Source: Chlorocebus sabaeus
Lineage: Eukaryota > Chordata > Mammalia > Primates > Cercopithecidae
Assembly: GCF_047675955.1 (NCBI RefSeq)
Contig: NC_132911.1
Location: forward strand, 22,032,565 to 22,096,564
Direction: 5' to 3'
DNA length: 64,000 nt
The notes beneath the pieces are model-generated. The model worked only from the letters and a program-made list of their open reading frames with translations, did not search any database and was not told the origin of the DNA. Below are positions 21,812-36,274 of the stretch, one piece after another; the stretch's first letter is position 1, and each line of letters opens with the position of its first letter. Both the position numbers and the translations under genes were made by a program.

Positions 21812-24800
21812 GTAAGATACCCTTCCAGGGTCCTCGCCCTGCCAAAGTGGATTCTGGCCCCTGGGGCTTGGAGAGACAGGGAAAGAAAAGGGGACTTAGC
21901 TGCTCAACGGGTTCTTCTCCACCTCCCCCGAGGCTCTAATGAGTAGTCCTGAAAATAGGCTATCCCCTCCCTGTACTCAGAGCCAGCAGTGGTCTCTAGA
22001 GCATCCCCAGAAGGACATTGACCAGCCACTGTCCCCCAGTGTCCTCTGAGGGGACTGAGAAACCATTCCTTTCCTGAAGTCCCTCTCTGATTTCCCTGCC
22101 AGGCTGGAATGCCACTGTTCATGGTCATTCCCTTACTGGAAGTATTGTTTTCTTCCACAACTCAAAATGCAGCCAACCCCGGGGGTGCCTAGGAGCTGGC
22201 TCTGAAGTCACCCATCCATTCAGCGAGTCCTTGACCATCTATTGAGCATGGACCACGTGCTGAGCACTATTCTAGGTGCCAAAGATCAAAGGAAGTCACA
22301 CATTAAACACACACCTTTGACATGGCAGATGGTGGAAAGGGCTAGGGAAAAATAAAGCCAGACCAGGGGAGTGCCCCAAGCAGGGAGGCTGCTGCTTCAC
22401 CCAGGAGGGGCCAGGAAGGCCACTTGTAAGTGGCGTTTGATCAGACCACGGAGGGAGTGAAGGAGTTGGCCTGGCAGAGCTGGGGGGGAGGATTCCAGCA
22501 AAGGGAGCTCCGAAGACCCAGGGGTAGAAGCATGTTCTGGACTGGCAAGGAGAGCCTGGCCTGGAGCGAGGAGCATGTGGTGGGAGATGGAGTCAGAGAG
22601 GTGGTGGGGTCAGGGCATGTGGGGCCTCGTGGGCCATTACAAGGACTTCAGCTTTTACGGTGCAAATGAGGAGGAGCCACTGAACGGAAGAGTGCCATGC
22701 TTTGACAGGTAATGGCTGAAAAGGTTGTGCCTGGCTGAGGGGTGGGGAAGGAGTGGTGGAAGCAGGGTGACCAGTTCCCTTGCCTGGTAAGGGCTAGGGA
22801 GTAAAGGCCGCCTTTACAACTTTGCTTTAATCCAGGAGAGAAGTAATCGTGTGTTAGACCAGGGTGGTAGCAGTGGCCCTGGTGGGACAGGGTGAGACTA
22901 TGAATACATTGCAGTCACTGGAATTTGCTGATGGATTGGACATGGCATGGAAGAGACAGTCAAGGATGGTTTAAACCTCAGCAAGTTGAAGATGGGAGTT
23001 GCCATTTGTCAAAACAGGAAAGACTATAGGAGGAGCAGGTTTAAGAGGCATTCACAGGCTGGGCGCGGTGGCTCACGCCTGTAATCCTAGCACTTTGGGA
23101 GGTTGAGGTGGGTGGATGGCCTGAGCTCAGGAGTTCGAGACGAGCCTAAGCAACACAGTGAAACCCTGTCTCTACTAAAAAAAACACAAAAAATTAGCTG
23201 GGTGTGGCGGCATGCACCTGTAATCCCAGCTACTCGGGAAGCTGAGGCAGGAGAATTGCTTGAACCTGGGAGGCGGAGGTTGCAGTGAGCTGAGACCATG
23301 CCACTTCACTCCAGCCTGGGCGACAGAGCAAGACTCTGTCTCGAAAAAAAAGAAAAAAAGAAAAGAGGTGTTCAGTTTTAGACACATGTTCCCTCTGAGT
23401 GAAGAGATTGAGTGAGCGGATGAATATCCAAGTCTAGTTCATGGGACAAGTTCTAAAACTGCAGATGGAAATACCTGGGACTCACTCAAAAGAGATTTTG
23501 GGACCAGCCTGGCCAACATGGCGAAACCCTGTCTCTATCAAAAATACCAAAATTAGCCGGGAGTGGTGGTGTGCTCCTGTAATCCTAGCCACTCTGGAGG
23601 CTAAGGCAGGATAATTGCTTGAACCTGGGAGGCAGAGGTTGCAGTGAGCTGAGATCATCCCACTGCACTCCAGCATGGGCGACTCAGTCTCAAAAAAAAT
23701 AATAATAAATAAAAAAGAGAGATTTTGATTTAAAGTTTCCCCAGTAACTCTAGTGTGCAGCCAAGATTGTGAATCATGGGACTAGATGGTGTTGTGAAAG
23801 CCTTAAGACTAGCTGGGTGCGGTGGCACACAGCTATGGTCTCAGCTATTTGGGACCGAGGAATTCAATTCAATTCCTGGGAGCCCACGAATTCAAGTCCA
23901 CCTTGGGCAACATAGCATGATCCCATCTCTGGAAAACAACAATCCATAAGACTAGACAAGATCACCTAGGGAGATAGAGAGACAAACAGACCCAGGACTG
24001 AGCCCCCACGCACCTGGATGCTTAGAAGTTTGAGAAATGAGGTGGAACCAATAAGGCAACTGAGAAGGTAGAGCCAGGGAGGTAGGAGGAAAACGGAGAG
24101 ATCTCCCTGGGGCCAAGTGGAAAGGGAATTCCAAAAGGAGAATGTGACCGGTGGTGACAAATGCAACTGATGGGTTGAGTAAGATGAAGACTTAGAATTG
24201 ACCGTCAGATTTGGCAACGTGGAGGTCACCAGCATCCTTGATAAGAGTGGGTGGATGGGCAGTGGTGAGCAGAAGCCTGTTTAGGGAGACGGGGAGTAGG
24301 GGGATTGGAGATGGTGAGGTCTTTATGGTCACTGGTTACAGTTTGCTATGGGGGAAAGCAGACAAATCCAGGAGTCGGAGGAGGGTGTGGGGTCCAGTGA
24401 GGGGTGATGTGGCTGGCGTTTAGGCAGGTGCCGTTGTAGCGTGTGTGTGTGTGTGTGTGTGTGTGTGCACGTGCCGTGGGGAGCAGTGGGTCAGTAACTC
24501 TTCCCAGGAAGAAATTCCCAGGCACCTTGAGGAGCTAGGAGTGGGTCTGGGCAAATGGGGAAGGAAAGCGTTTGGAAGAGGGTGCAAGTCGAGTTTCCCC
24601 AGCCTGAGTGGCGAGGGCAAGTCCACAAAGGTCAGGAGAGGGTGTGTGTGGGAACGGGGAGGGAGGAGCAGGAGGGCTTGGGCAAGGCGGCTGCCCTCTT
24701 GGCTCGCTTAGGCCCCAAGCCTGCCAGAGGCATTTCAAGCCCTCCAGAGAGCTGCCCTCCTAATTCCTTCCCTCCCTTGGGACATTCTTCAGGCCCTGAC

Positions 24801-27800
24801 TCAGCCCTCAGCCCCCTGCTCTAGGGATGTTGGGAGCGGCTGTGGTTGCCTCCCAGGGCACCCTGCCCTCGCTTTCTGCCCCGTCCCATGACCTGGTCCC
24901 TTTTGCTCCTGCAGACCTGGAGCTGGACTGGACGTTCGAGGAGCCACCCAGAGGTGAGTGGATGCGGGCCCACCTGCCTGCCATAGCTCTGCACCTGTGT
25001 CCGTCCCTCCCTGGGGCTGGGACCTGCAGCCCCGCCTGGCTTTGGGGCTCTCCAGTTGGCTCCGTTCAGCTTGAGAGGTTTTTATAACTCATTTCCAGAG
25101 CACTTCAAATCCCCCGGTAGGTGGTAGTTAACAGCCTCAGCTTGTACCGGGAATGGGCGCCTTGCCACTCCTTGGCCGGGATTTCTCTGGGCCTCCCTTT
25201 CCTCATCTATAAGATGAGATCATCACCTACCCGGAGTTGCTTTGAAGATTTAGTAAACGTTGTAAAACTCTGGGGGCAACGCCCACATTCAGTGTCCCTG
25301 AGCACCAACCACCCTGTCCCCACCATCCACCCAGGAGCAAGGGGGTGGTGCTGAAACCCTAAATAATCACCCAGGCACCCTCAGCCCCAGTCCCGGCCTG
25401 TCTCTTCCCACCTTCAATGGTTTCTTCGTGTACCTCCTCTGCAGACCCCAGGCATCTAGGAGCCCAGCAAAGACCTGCCCACAGGCCCAGCCCGGCAGCA
25501 TCTTCCAGTGGGTGAGCACAGTGGGGAGGGGCCGAGGGCTGCGGAGAGGCGCGGCCCGTGAGACCCCCATGGGATGGGCGCCCCCTCGTGGCCACAGCCA
25601 GCGCAGCCTCGGAGCAGCAGCCGGCAGTGGGGTCTGACTTTCCTGTCCCTCTGGGCTCTGTCCCATCTCTGGGTCTCCACCACCCCCATAGACTCTCTTC
25701 CCTACAGGGCCAAAGGGGACGGGAGGGCAGGAGTGGACCTGGCACCTGCTCCTGGCCAGGAACACCTGTGATGCGTTTGTGGTCAGCAGCAGGAACTCTT
25801 GCCCCAAAGATCCCACCAGTCTTGTGAGACAGGGAGCAGGGCGGCCGGGGCAGCCATGGACAGAACTGTTGAGGGGAACTTGGACGTGGGGCTGTCCACT
25901 TTGAAACCTGAGAGAAAATGGGATATGGAAGTACCCAAGTTCCCGCCTGATAGCACAGAGAGAGGAGCCCCTTGGAGGGATAAGGATGACATTCCTTTCC
26001 TCTGTACAAACCACAGGCCCCGCCGGGCTGCTGGGGCCCTGGCGGGGTCAGCACCACCGTGGGAATCAGGATCTTTGCTCTCAGAGTTAAATCCTTGAGT
26101 TTCTTATTCCCTTGCAGGGAGGGACTCATCTCATTAGCATGGCTGAAACTGGCCTGTGGCTCTGGGCAACGCTGATAAGGTTCAGAGGCAAAGGGCTCAA
26201 GATTTGGACACTAAGTTCTGGGTTTAAGCCTGTGCACTACCACTAGCCATGTGACTGTGGGCACCTCACTCAATCTGAGCCTCTGTGTCCCCATCTTTTA
26301 AGTGGTGATGCCCAGAGGATTCAGTGTGATCATGTATGTATCACGCATCATGTTTTGCACATAGCAAGTCTGCACAACATTAGTAATATACAGGCTTAAT
26401 TATGATTACAGCTTCCTTAGGTTAGGAATGACACAATCCATTCTCACCGTCACTTTTATTATTACCAAAATCAGAATGGAGTCATAATTACAGCCAACAA
26501 ATCCCAACCCTTGGTCAGACATTGCATTATTTGATAAGCCGGATGCAGCGGTTCCTCTCGGTGGAAACTTTCAAACAGAGACTGGAACGTTTCATGTAAG
26601 CCAGCCAGGAATGGGGCCCTGGAGGGGAGCTAAGGCAGATGTGACCATGCTGTACTGCAGTGGCTGGGGTAGTCTCACAGATGGAGTCACTGAATCCAGC
26701 ACCCTCATGGAACTAGGCCCAGCGAGCAGAAATAACTTGCCCAGAGCTGCAGGGCAGGGCTGCCTCTGGCTTTCCTTGCCCGTGGGTGTACGATCACTCA
26801 GCCACAGCACCCAGAAAGACCAGCTTCTTCAAAGCTAAACAGATGCACATAGCCACAGTCATGGGGCCAGACCAAACACACGTGCAGGATTTAGCAAAAT
26901 GGCCCGCAGGAGAGGGTCGGGCCACACCTGGAGCAAATATATGTGTGAGGCCTTCTCCCGGGCACCTCACACATGTTCTCTCACCAAATCATTTCTATAT
27001 TACAGGTTCTGAGCCTGAGGCTCTGAGGGATCAGTAACTTGTTCAAAGGTCACACATCCACTAAACAATGGAGCTAGAATTTAAGCTTGGAGCTCACACA
27101 CTTCCACAGTTTAACCTTGCTTCCAGAGTAAGGGCAGGGCAGTCAGAGGCAGAGCAGACCCCACAGCAGGGACAAGGGCAGGGCGAGAGGGCTGTGTGCT
27201 GGCTTCTGCCTCAGTCTCTCTAAAAGGAAGCTGAAGAGATGTCCTTCCCTTTCTTCAGAAGAAGCTGGGACCACTCTGAAGAGTTACCTAGAAGCACCTT
27301 CAGCTACAGACCTGGAGCATTCTCCACTGTGCTGCAGCCCCCAAATCAGGTAGCCCACCCAGCGTGTTCCCTGGTCAGCCCCGGCTGTATGCTGGCCAAG
27401 CCCCTGTGCCACGACGTCCTTTCAGCTGGAATCCCTTGGAGGACACCGTGGGCCCACGGGAAGGGCAGGGGCCTGCAAGCCGGCATTTTGAGCCTGGCCA
27501 GTGTCCCAGGAGCCCTCTTCACAAGCTGACGCCCACCCACCTCCACACAGGTGCCCAGACGCCGAGAAAAAGGAGACAGTGTCTGGACAGAAGAGTCCTG
27601 GAACCAGTTTCTGCAGGAACTAGAGACTGGGCAGAGGGTGAGTGCTGGCTGGCTCTCGGGGTGTGCACGCACCCTCAGCTGATACATTTTGGAAAGTGAG
27701 CTCACCTGCTCTGACACACCCTTCCTACCGTTCAGCCCAAGAAACCGCTGGTGGACGACCCTGGTGAGAAGCCCTCCCAGCCCATTGAGGTGAGTGCTGC

Positions 27801-30800
27801 AGGGTGCTGGGGACAGCAGCCTGATAAACCAGGGAGATTAGGGTTTTGGGGGCCCCAGTGACCACGGGCATAGGCCACGAACTAAGAGCTCTCTCTCCAG
27901 TCCCACAGGGTTTATTTCTGTAATGCCAGCACTCGGGACAGTGGCTGGCATACAGGAGGCACTCAGTAAACATGTGTTAAATAAATATATTGGCCAAAGC
28001 AGGAGCAGAGAAGGGAGTGGTCAGTGTGCACTGGGATTATCAGGAAATATTCTTGGAGGTGGAGCTGGACCCTTGAGAAGCTCTGAGGGCCTGATCCGGC
28101 GGAGACCCATAGCAGAGGCTGGCAGGAAGCAGCGTGAGGGTGGGGGCACCAGTCCCTGGGGTGGCGGGGGAACCTGGATGGGCACAGTGAAGCCAGGCCT
28201 TGGAGGGCGGGAGAAGATGGGAGAGGAAATGGGGAGCCCCACTGGTGCTGGAAGAGAGAGATAACTTGGCAGAAACTGGTAGAGCTTCGGAATGGCGGGA
28301 TCAGGAAGCGCGAAGGCACTCCGGGGGCTTGCAGGGCAGGTGAGAGGCCGCGGCGGCGGGGATGCCCTTTTGGCACCCCGGGCCACACCTCCCGGCAGGA
28401 GCCCGGCCCGTGCGCTGAGGCCTGTCCTTACGCCGGCCCAGTGCGCCGGCCTGTCTTCTCACAGCCGACCTTTGACCGCTGCCCCCACCCCCACCGTGCG
28501 CTGCCCCTCACTGCCCAGCCTCTCCCCGCCCCCAGGTGCTGCTGGAGAGAGAGCTGGCCAAGCTGAGTGCCGAGCTGGACAAGGACCTACGGGCAATTGA
28601 GACCCGACTGCCGTTCCCCAAGGTGCCAGCCCCCTGGGTTCACCCGCGGGGCACGCTGTTGACCGCACGGTCGGGGCGGGCCGGGAGCCTTGGCGGCTGG
28701 GCTGGGCGGAGGACGGGCAGACGAGGTCAGGCCTCTGGCGGAGCGCACAGGCCTCGGGCCCTCCTGGGCGCTGGCGGGCTCGCTCCTCCATAAATAAAAT
28801 ACAGGGCATCGACTTTCGCAAGTGACCCCGAGGAGCCTTTCTAAGCGGACTCCACGTCAGCCCGACGCCCGGGCTCCCGCCCCGTCCCGCCCCCGGGCCG
28901 CAGCCTCGGGGACCCCCGCCCCTTCCCCTAGTTCCCGCCCCGCTCCGGGATCCGCCGCGCGGGCGCCTCTAGGACCCCGCGTCCCGCCCGCTCTCCTCCC
29001 CTCCCGAGCCGCGAACTTTTCCGGAGGCGGCGGCCTCGACTGCCGCTCGGTCCCGGGGTCGCGGGCCCTGATTGCGCCGTCTCCCCGCACAGAGCTCGCC
29101 TGCGCCCCGGCGGGTCCCGGAGCAGCGGCCCCCTGCCGGGTGAGTGGGAGACGCGGGAGGAGGAAGGGGGCTGTCCCGGGCCGGGCGGGAGGGAACGTGG
29201 CGCGGCCGGGCGGGGCGGACGGGGGCTATCGCGGGGCCCAATCGGGGGAGGAGGGAACCGCAGAGCCCAGTGTCCGGGAGGGACCGCAGCGCCACTCTCT
29301 GCGGGACGCCGTTCCCGCGCCAACGAGGGCAGCTAACCCCGAGCGGAGGGCGAGGGTCGCGGCCGCCGGGGACGCGGCGCGGTTGGGGCGGCCCCGCCAC
29401 GGCCCAGGCACTCCCGCTGGGCCCTGCCGGGCCTCACCCTTCCCGGCTCAGCGACTCGGGAAGTAGGACATCCTGTGGAGAGCCCAGGACCCGGGAGACG
29501 CCCTGGGAGGAGGCGGCAGGGATGGGGGCGATGGGGGTCAGAGCGGTCTAGGGGTGACCAAGGTGGGGCGCGGAACCCCAGGCTGGAGGCTCAGTCTCTG
29601 TGCCCCGTGCAGCCCGGCCTCAGCCTGGAGCTCCAGCTCCCCGAATGCACCTTACCTGGGTTCCGCCCGGTCCCTGAGCCCCCGCAGAATGGCTGATGGA
29701 GGAAGCCCCTTTCTAGGTCGGAGGGACTTTGTCTACCCTTCCTCAACCCGAGGTAAGGACCCAGCCCTGCTCTGTTTCTCTCGGAGTTGCCCACCCACAA
29801 GGCATGCTGGTGCCCCAGGGGTGGCAGGTCACAGAGCCCCTTGCTTCTGCCAGTGCCTGCCCTAGGTGGGGGTGCAACCCCATTCCAACCCCATCCGCTG
29901 GGTTGGCCTCCCCAAACTGAGGTTGTGCTTCTCCACAGACCCTAGTGCCTCTAACGGAGGGATCAGCCCAGCCAGGAGGGAAGAGAAGAAGGTAAGGAGG
30001 GGACCTGGGTGTGGGGAACCTGGAGTGGTCCCAAGGCTACCATCCTGGATCTGCCACCCGCCCAACTGAGGTAGCCCACTTTGTCCTCTCCCCTGCCTAG
30101 AGAAAGGCCGCCAGGCTCAAGTTTGACTTCCAGGCGCAGTCCCCCAAGTAAGTGCCCTCCTCCCCCTCCCCTTCCACCCAAGGCAGTCTCTGCCATCCCA
30201 GAGCGGGATGGGGAGGGGATTGGGCTGCAGTGGGCATCCCCAAGCTGTGAGAGGAATAAGGTGTACTGGGGAGGGTCTGAAGGGAAGGAGGCTTGGGAGC
30301 GCCTCAGCTTACCATGCGGTCGTCACCTGCAGGGAGCTGACTCTGCAGAAGGGTGACATTGTCTACATCCACAAGGAGGTGGACAAAAACTGGCTGGAGG
30401 GAGAGCACCATGGCCGCCTAGGCATCTTCCCTGCTAATTATGTGGAGGTGAGCAGGAGGGACAAGAGTAAGCAGGGGTTGGGAGAGACTTAGTGCAAACC
30501 TCGGGTTTCCTAAGGCAAAAAACTGTGAGGGGCTGGGCCATGTCTCAGGATTGTCCTTGGCCCCCACAGGGCCTGGCCCAATGCTCTGCATGACCCCAGG
30601 AAATGTTTGCTAAATGAGGGTGGAGCCCAGCCAAGGGGAGGACCCAGCAGCCAGCTCCTCAACCTTCCGTGTCCCAGACTTTCACCATTCAGATCCATCT
30701 TTCTAAAGCTATCTTTGGGAATCATCCTAATGGCAACTAGCAAGAGTGGGAAGTATGCAACAGTTTATAAATCACATATACACACATAACCTCTTTCAGG

Positions 30801-33800
30801 TGTATTACTGCCCTGGTTCCTCTCACTGCCCAGAGAGTGATAGTTTATCTCTGTTTTACAGATGGGGATGCCAAGGTTCAGTGACAAGTTATTAGGTAAA
30901 AGAGCTAGAATCTGAATCCAGGTCTTTTGATTCCAGAGACAGGTTCTGGGCTTGACAGATAAAGGGCAATAGGTGACTTTTAAGATATGTCAAGTTATCC
31001 AAATTACTGGCATAAAGATGTTCATTATAGTCTCTTACTATCGTTTTAATGTCAGTAAAATATGTAGTGATGTCTTCTCTTTGTTTTGTTTTGTTCTGTT
31101 TTGTTTTGTTTTGAGAGATGGAGTCTTGCTCTCGCCCAGACTGGAGTGCAGTGGCGGGATCTTGGTGCCCTGCAACCTCCACCTCCTGGGTTCAAGTGAT
31201 TCTCCTGCCTCAGCTTCCCAAGTAGCTGGGACTACAGGCATGCGCCACCACGCCCAGATAATTTTTGTACTTTTTTTTAGTAGAGATGAGGTTTCACTAT
31301 ATGTTGGCCAGGCTGGTCTCGGACTCCTGATGTCAGGTGTTCCACCCGCCTCAGCCTCCCAAAGTGCTGGGATTATAGGCATGAGCCACCACGCCTGGCC
31401 AATATGTTCTCTTGCATTCCTGATGTTGGCAGTTGGTGTCTTCTCTTATTCTGGCTAGAGCTTTATTAATTTACTTGACCTATGGATTTTATTGATGTTT
31501 TTCTCTTGTTTTTGTTTTCAATTTCATTGATTTCTGCTTCTTTATTATTTCCTTATTTTTGCTTGCTTTAGGTTTAATTTGTCCTTTTTCTAAGTTTCTT
31601 AGGTGAAAGTTTAGACTATTCATTTGAAACTTTTTTTTCCCTAATGTAAGAATGTCAATGCTGTACATTTCCCTCAGAATGCTGCTTTAGCTACATCTCA
31701 CACATGTTAATTTTTCGTCAACTCTGACTGTTTTCTCATCTCCTTCGAGACTTCCTCTTTGACCCATGGGTTGGGTTGTTGTTTAATTCAGGCTCTTGAT
31801 TTGATAGATATCATTAGGCCTCCCTTGCCTGCCCAATAATCCACTTGGTCCTGAAATTTCACAAAGTATATACAGTATTTCACTCCACCAGTCATTTCTG
31901 TCTTTGTGTGAAATAGTTGATTGGCTGCTTGATTTTTACGGGCAGAGTGAAATAAAGAGAACATGAGGATTCTGGGCTCCTGCTGGGGTAGATGGGGAGG
32001 AGGAACCAAGACACTGGAACCCGGGGACACCCGGTTCTCGGCAGTGAGAAAAGGGTGAATCCTCAGTTTTGGAACAGTTCCCCAAGTTCTCCCTGCTGCT
32101 TGGAATGCCTCATTGTCTTCTGTGGTCCAACTTAAACTCTCTAATCGGACTGGCTTCCATCTTTTCTCTTGGCATTTTTCATTCAGTAATGCCCACTCCA
32201 CATACCCCTATGGAAAATGTTTCTTCCAGGGAGCCTTCCCAGACTCCTCCCCATCCTCCAGCTCCCCTTGGCTGTGCACACCCCTGGCAGCCCTCAGGAC
32301 TTGTTTTTGGTGTTTATATCTTTTCTCTGCCAAGGGGCAGGCCCACTTTCTCTTTGCTGTCTCACAGGAACCCCCAGTCTGTGCTATGTTGATGCCCAGG
32401 CCAAATCTTTCTCATGACCTTTCTTCATGCAGGTGCTGCCCGCAGATGAGATCCCCAAGCCCATCAAGCCCCCGACCTACCAGGTGCTGGAATATGGAGA
32501 GGCTGTGGCCCAGTACACCTTCAAGGGGGACCTGGAGGTGGAGCTGTCCTTCCGCAAGGTGGGCCAGGCAGGAGATGGTGGGGTGGGTCGGGGCAGGCGA
32601 AGATGTAGGTAAATATGTGGACTAAAAACACATTTTTTTTTTTCTTTTTGAGACAGAGTTTCGTTCTGTCGCCAGGCTGGAGTGCAGTGGTGCCATCTCG
32701 GCTCACTGCAACCTCTGCCTCCCGGGTTCAAGCAGTTCTTCTGCCTCTGCCTCCAGAGTAGCTGGGACTACAGGCGCCCACCACCACACCCGGCTAATTT
32801 TTGTATTTTTAGTAGAGATGGGGTTTCACCGTGTTGGCCAGGATGGTCTCAATCTCTTGACCTCATAATTCACCCACCTTGGCCTCCTAAAGTGTTGGGA
32901 TTACAGGAGTGAGCCATCGCACCTGGCTTAAAAACACTTTTTTAAAAAAAGAGTCTGATGTACCTAGCTTCACCTAGGATTTCAAAATTTTCCCCAGTCT
33001 CTTTCATTATGCTTCCTTTAGTGTAGTCTTTTTTTTTTTTTTTCCTGCATTTTTTTGAGACAGAGTCTCACTGTGTTGCCCGGGCTGGCCTTGAACTCCT
33101 GGGCTCAGGCGATCCTCCTGCCCCTGCCCCTATCCCAGCCTCCCAAGTAATTTTGGTCCATTTTTAAAAGATCATCATAAACTTCTAGAGTTATGTATAT
33201 TTTCAACTGCAGGTTGCAGGGGATCATACTCAGCATTTTTAAAGGTATAGACAGAAACATTAGCGCGCGTCGCGGGCAGGAAGAGCACTTTGTCTTACTG
33301 TAGGCGGTTCTGTGTACGCACATATGTATGTATTCTGGCTGTTATTAAAATGTTTTTAACTGTGGACTGTGGTGAAACAAGTTTGAAAAATGCTGTTCTA
33401 GAAAGCAGAGACGTGGTCTGCCTTTAGTTGATTTGGGGAGCAGCGACTATGCTTCCAAAATCAGCCAAAGACAGACCATAGTGAATGCTACCCAGAAGAG
33501 CTGGCCCCAGGGACAGAGGGGGAAGAAGGTGGCTGGATGGAGAGAGGTGGGGGTAGGAGAGAGCAGGGGAAGGCAAGGGCTGGAGGCCACCCTCCCAGGG
33601 AGTGGTCCTACCTAATGTCAGCCAGCCTATGGCCTTGAGGACTCCTTGCCTGTCCTGGGGAGTGTGTTTTTGACACACTCATGACGGTCCCCCAGCGTGA
33701 GGCAGGAACAGGACCCAGGCAGGGCAGTAGTGGTAGCACCTGTCCCGTGTGCCTAAGGAGTGGACTGTTGATCTCATTCACACCTCATAGTGACAGTATG

Positions 33801-36236
33801 GTTATTTTCACTTAACGGAGGAGAAAATAAGGCTCAGAGAGACAGAGCAGCCTGCCTGAGGCCACACAGCTTGACCTGGCGGAGCTGGGTTTGGATCTGC
33901 ATTATTAGCCACGGGCTCACCTGTGATTGGAGCTCTGGGGAGGGACCTTGCTATGCATCCCAGATAAGGCACCAGGGGTGCATGGCACCAGGAAAGCCCC
34001 ACAGACACTGACTTTCCCCGCTCAGGGAGAGCACATCTGCCTGATCCGCAAAGTGAATGAGAACTGGTACGAGGGGCGCATCACGGGCACGGGGCGCCAA
34101 GGCATATTCCCCGCCAGCTACGTGCAGGTGTCTCGTGAACCCCGGCTCCGGCTCTGTGACGACGGCCCCCAGCTCCCCGCATCGCCCCGCCTGACCGCTG
34201 CCGCCCGTTCAGCCCATCACCCCAGCTCCCCCTCAGCCCCGCGCAGCCCAGCTGACCCCACCGACTGGGGAGGGCAGACCTCCCCCCGCCGCACTGGCTT
34301 CTCCTTCTCCACCCAGGAGCCTAGACCCCAGACCCAGGTGAGGTAGCCTGCCTCCACCAGAGAGCCCACCTCCTCCCCACCCCCCATCCCCCAGCCCCGT
34401 GAGTTGTCCACACTTGGGAATCTTTCCCAGACAGCCCTGGGACAGACGAGTGGGGTGACAGGGCAGAAGCTAGTATGGCAGCCCCACCCTGGCCTGGGGA
34501 ACCTCAGCCTACCGAGCTCTGGCCCAGGGAGCTCTCAATGGAATCCCAAAGCCAGCCTGGGCTCCTGACCCTCGGTGTTCTTGGTTCATCCATCATCTTC
34601 CTGCCTCTGACATCCCTTTCTTCCTGTCAATCCTCAGAATCTTGGCACCCCTGGTCCAGCTCTGTCTCACCCTCGAGGTCCCAGCCATCCCCTGGACCTG
34701 GGGACCTCTTCTAACGCCTCTCAGATACACTGGACCCCGTGAGTACCATCTGAGGGCTTGATCAGACAGGGGGAGGGGTCACTGGCAGGCAGTACCCCAT
34801 ATTGCACCCTCCCCTAAGTCCCCACCTGTGGATTTGGGAAACATCTACCAGGTAGCCCTTGTCCTCGAAGAGCTTATGGTGATTTGGTGCAGGGAGGAGG
34901 CGCTGGTCTGTGATGTTCCCAGTCCCTCCTGGCAGCTGCGTGGCCTTGTGGCCTTGGTCTCCTCATTGGGTTTCTAGCCCTGAGGTCAGTGCATGTAGAA
35001 TTGAAGTGTGGAACCGGTAGAATGGACAGGAAGGCACCAGGTGCTCAGAGGAGGCGAGGGTTCAGTGGCTTAGGGGCCAGAGGGCAGAAGGCAGGCCTGG
35101 GAAAGACTGCACTGAGCACAGGCAGAGTCGCTCCGAAGAGCTGGGGCAGGGGCTAGTGAGAGCATAAAGGGACCCTGGGGCATTCACAGGAAGTGGCAAC
35201 ACTTGGGTTAGAGCCTCTGGGCCCTTTCTCCAGTTGCCATGATGATGCTTCTCATAGGTACCGGGCGATGTACCAGTACAGGCCCCAGAACGAAGACGAG
35301 CTGGAGCTGCGCGAGGGGGACAGGGTGGATGTCATGCAGCAGTGCGACGATGGCTGGTTTGTGGGTATGTGGGCAGGCCGGGAGGAGGCATCTCAGGGCC
35401 CCAGGGGATGTGGGTAGGCTGCTGCTGCCTGCCAGTGCTACTTCAGCAAAGATTCATGGCCGACCACCCCCAACTCAGCTTCCGACCGGGCTACTGGGGA
35501 GGGCCTGGCACCTGATGCTTCCCCAAAGCCAGCACTTCTGTTGGCTGCCTTCCTTCATGCCCTGAAGAGGCCGAGGCCCAGGAGGAAACTGGCACCAGTC
35601 CAGGGTCACCGATGGAGTCACCGGGGACCCAGGCCAGGGTTCCTGACCTCCAGAGCCCTGCCCCTTCCTCCTGCACACCCCTGCCTCTGGAGCAGCCCTT
35701 GGGGAAAGGACCTGGTGGAAAGGACCAGGACTCACACTTGTGTATCCTCCAACCCCTAGCTGGCTCCTCCAGCCTGGGAGGAAAAGGGAGTGGAGCAAGG
35801 TCCCAGCCCCTCAGGGCTGGCCCAAGGGCAGCTCTGACCAAGGACAAATGCAGGAAGCCTCAGGTTGGCCTCGGCCTGAATCAAGGTGACCAACCTACCA
35901 GGCTTCACATGGCCTCTTTCCCCAGAGTGGGCTGGCCCTGTGCAGGTCTCATCTTCAGAGGATGGGCTGTCCCCACAGAGAAGAGAGTGGCCAGAAGCCC
36001 CCTGCCCCTCCCCAAGTAGGTTTTGAGGCCTGAGGAGCTGGGGGGCTGCTTGGGCAGCCCCTTAACCTGGCAGCCCACCCTTCCTGATCTGATCCCAGTA
36101 CAGCTGCCAGCCAGTCTCCTGACCCACCCAGGACCGTAAGCACTACCCTGTGAATGGCCCCTACCTTCTGGTGGGGGAGGGAGGGAGGCGGTGCTTAGAG
36201 ATGTATTCAGATTTACTCGATACACTTTTGCTTCGG

Positions 36237-36274
<38 letters not shown>

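Larger units (their letters stand above)
22200..24420 (+). mobile_element. Long ancient interspersed repeat split by three Alus
   Basis: Outside the Alus, SORBS3 intron 5 follows one continuous consensus-like text seen widely in mammalian genomes. Successive landmarks are 'gtggggcctcgtgggccatt', 'gatttgctgatggattggac', 'gatggtttaaacctcagcaa', 'gatcacctagggagatagag' and 'gatttggcaacgtggaggtc'. It is interrupted at 23058, 23499 and 23812 by Alu insertions and resumes after each. I judge it a LINE-2-age element, but the family name is uncertain. Confidence 0.55.
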
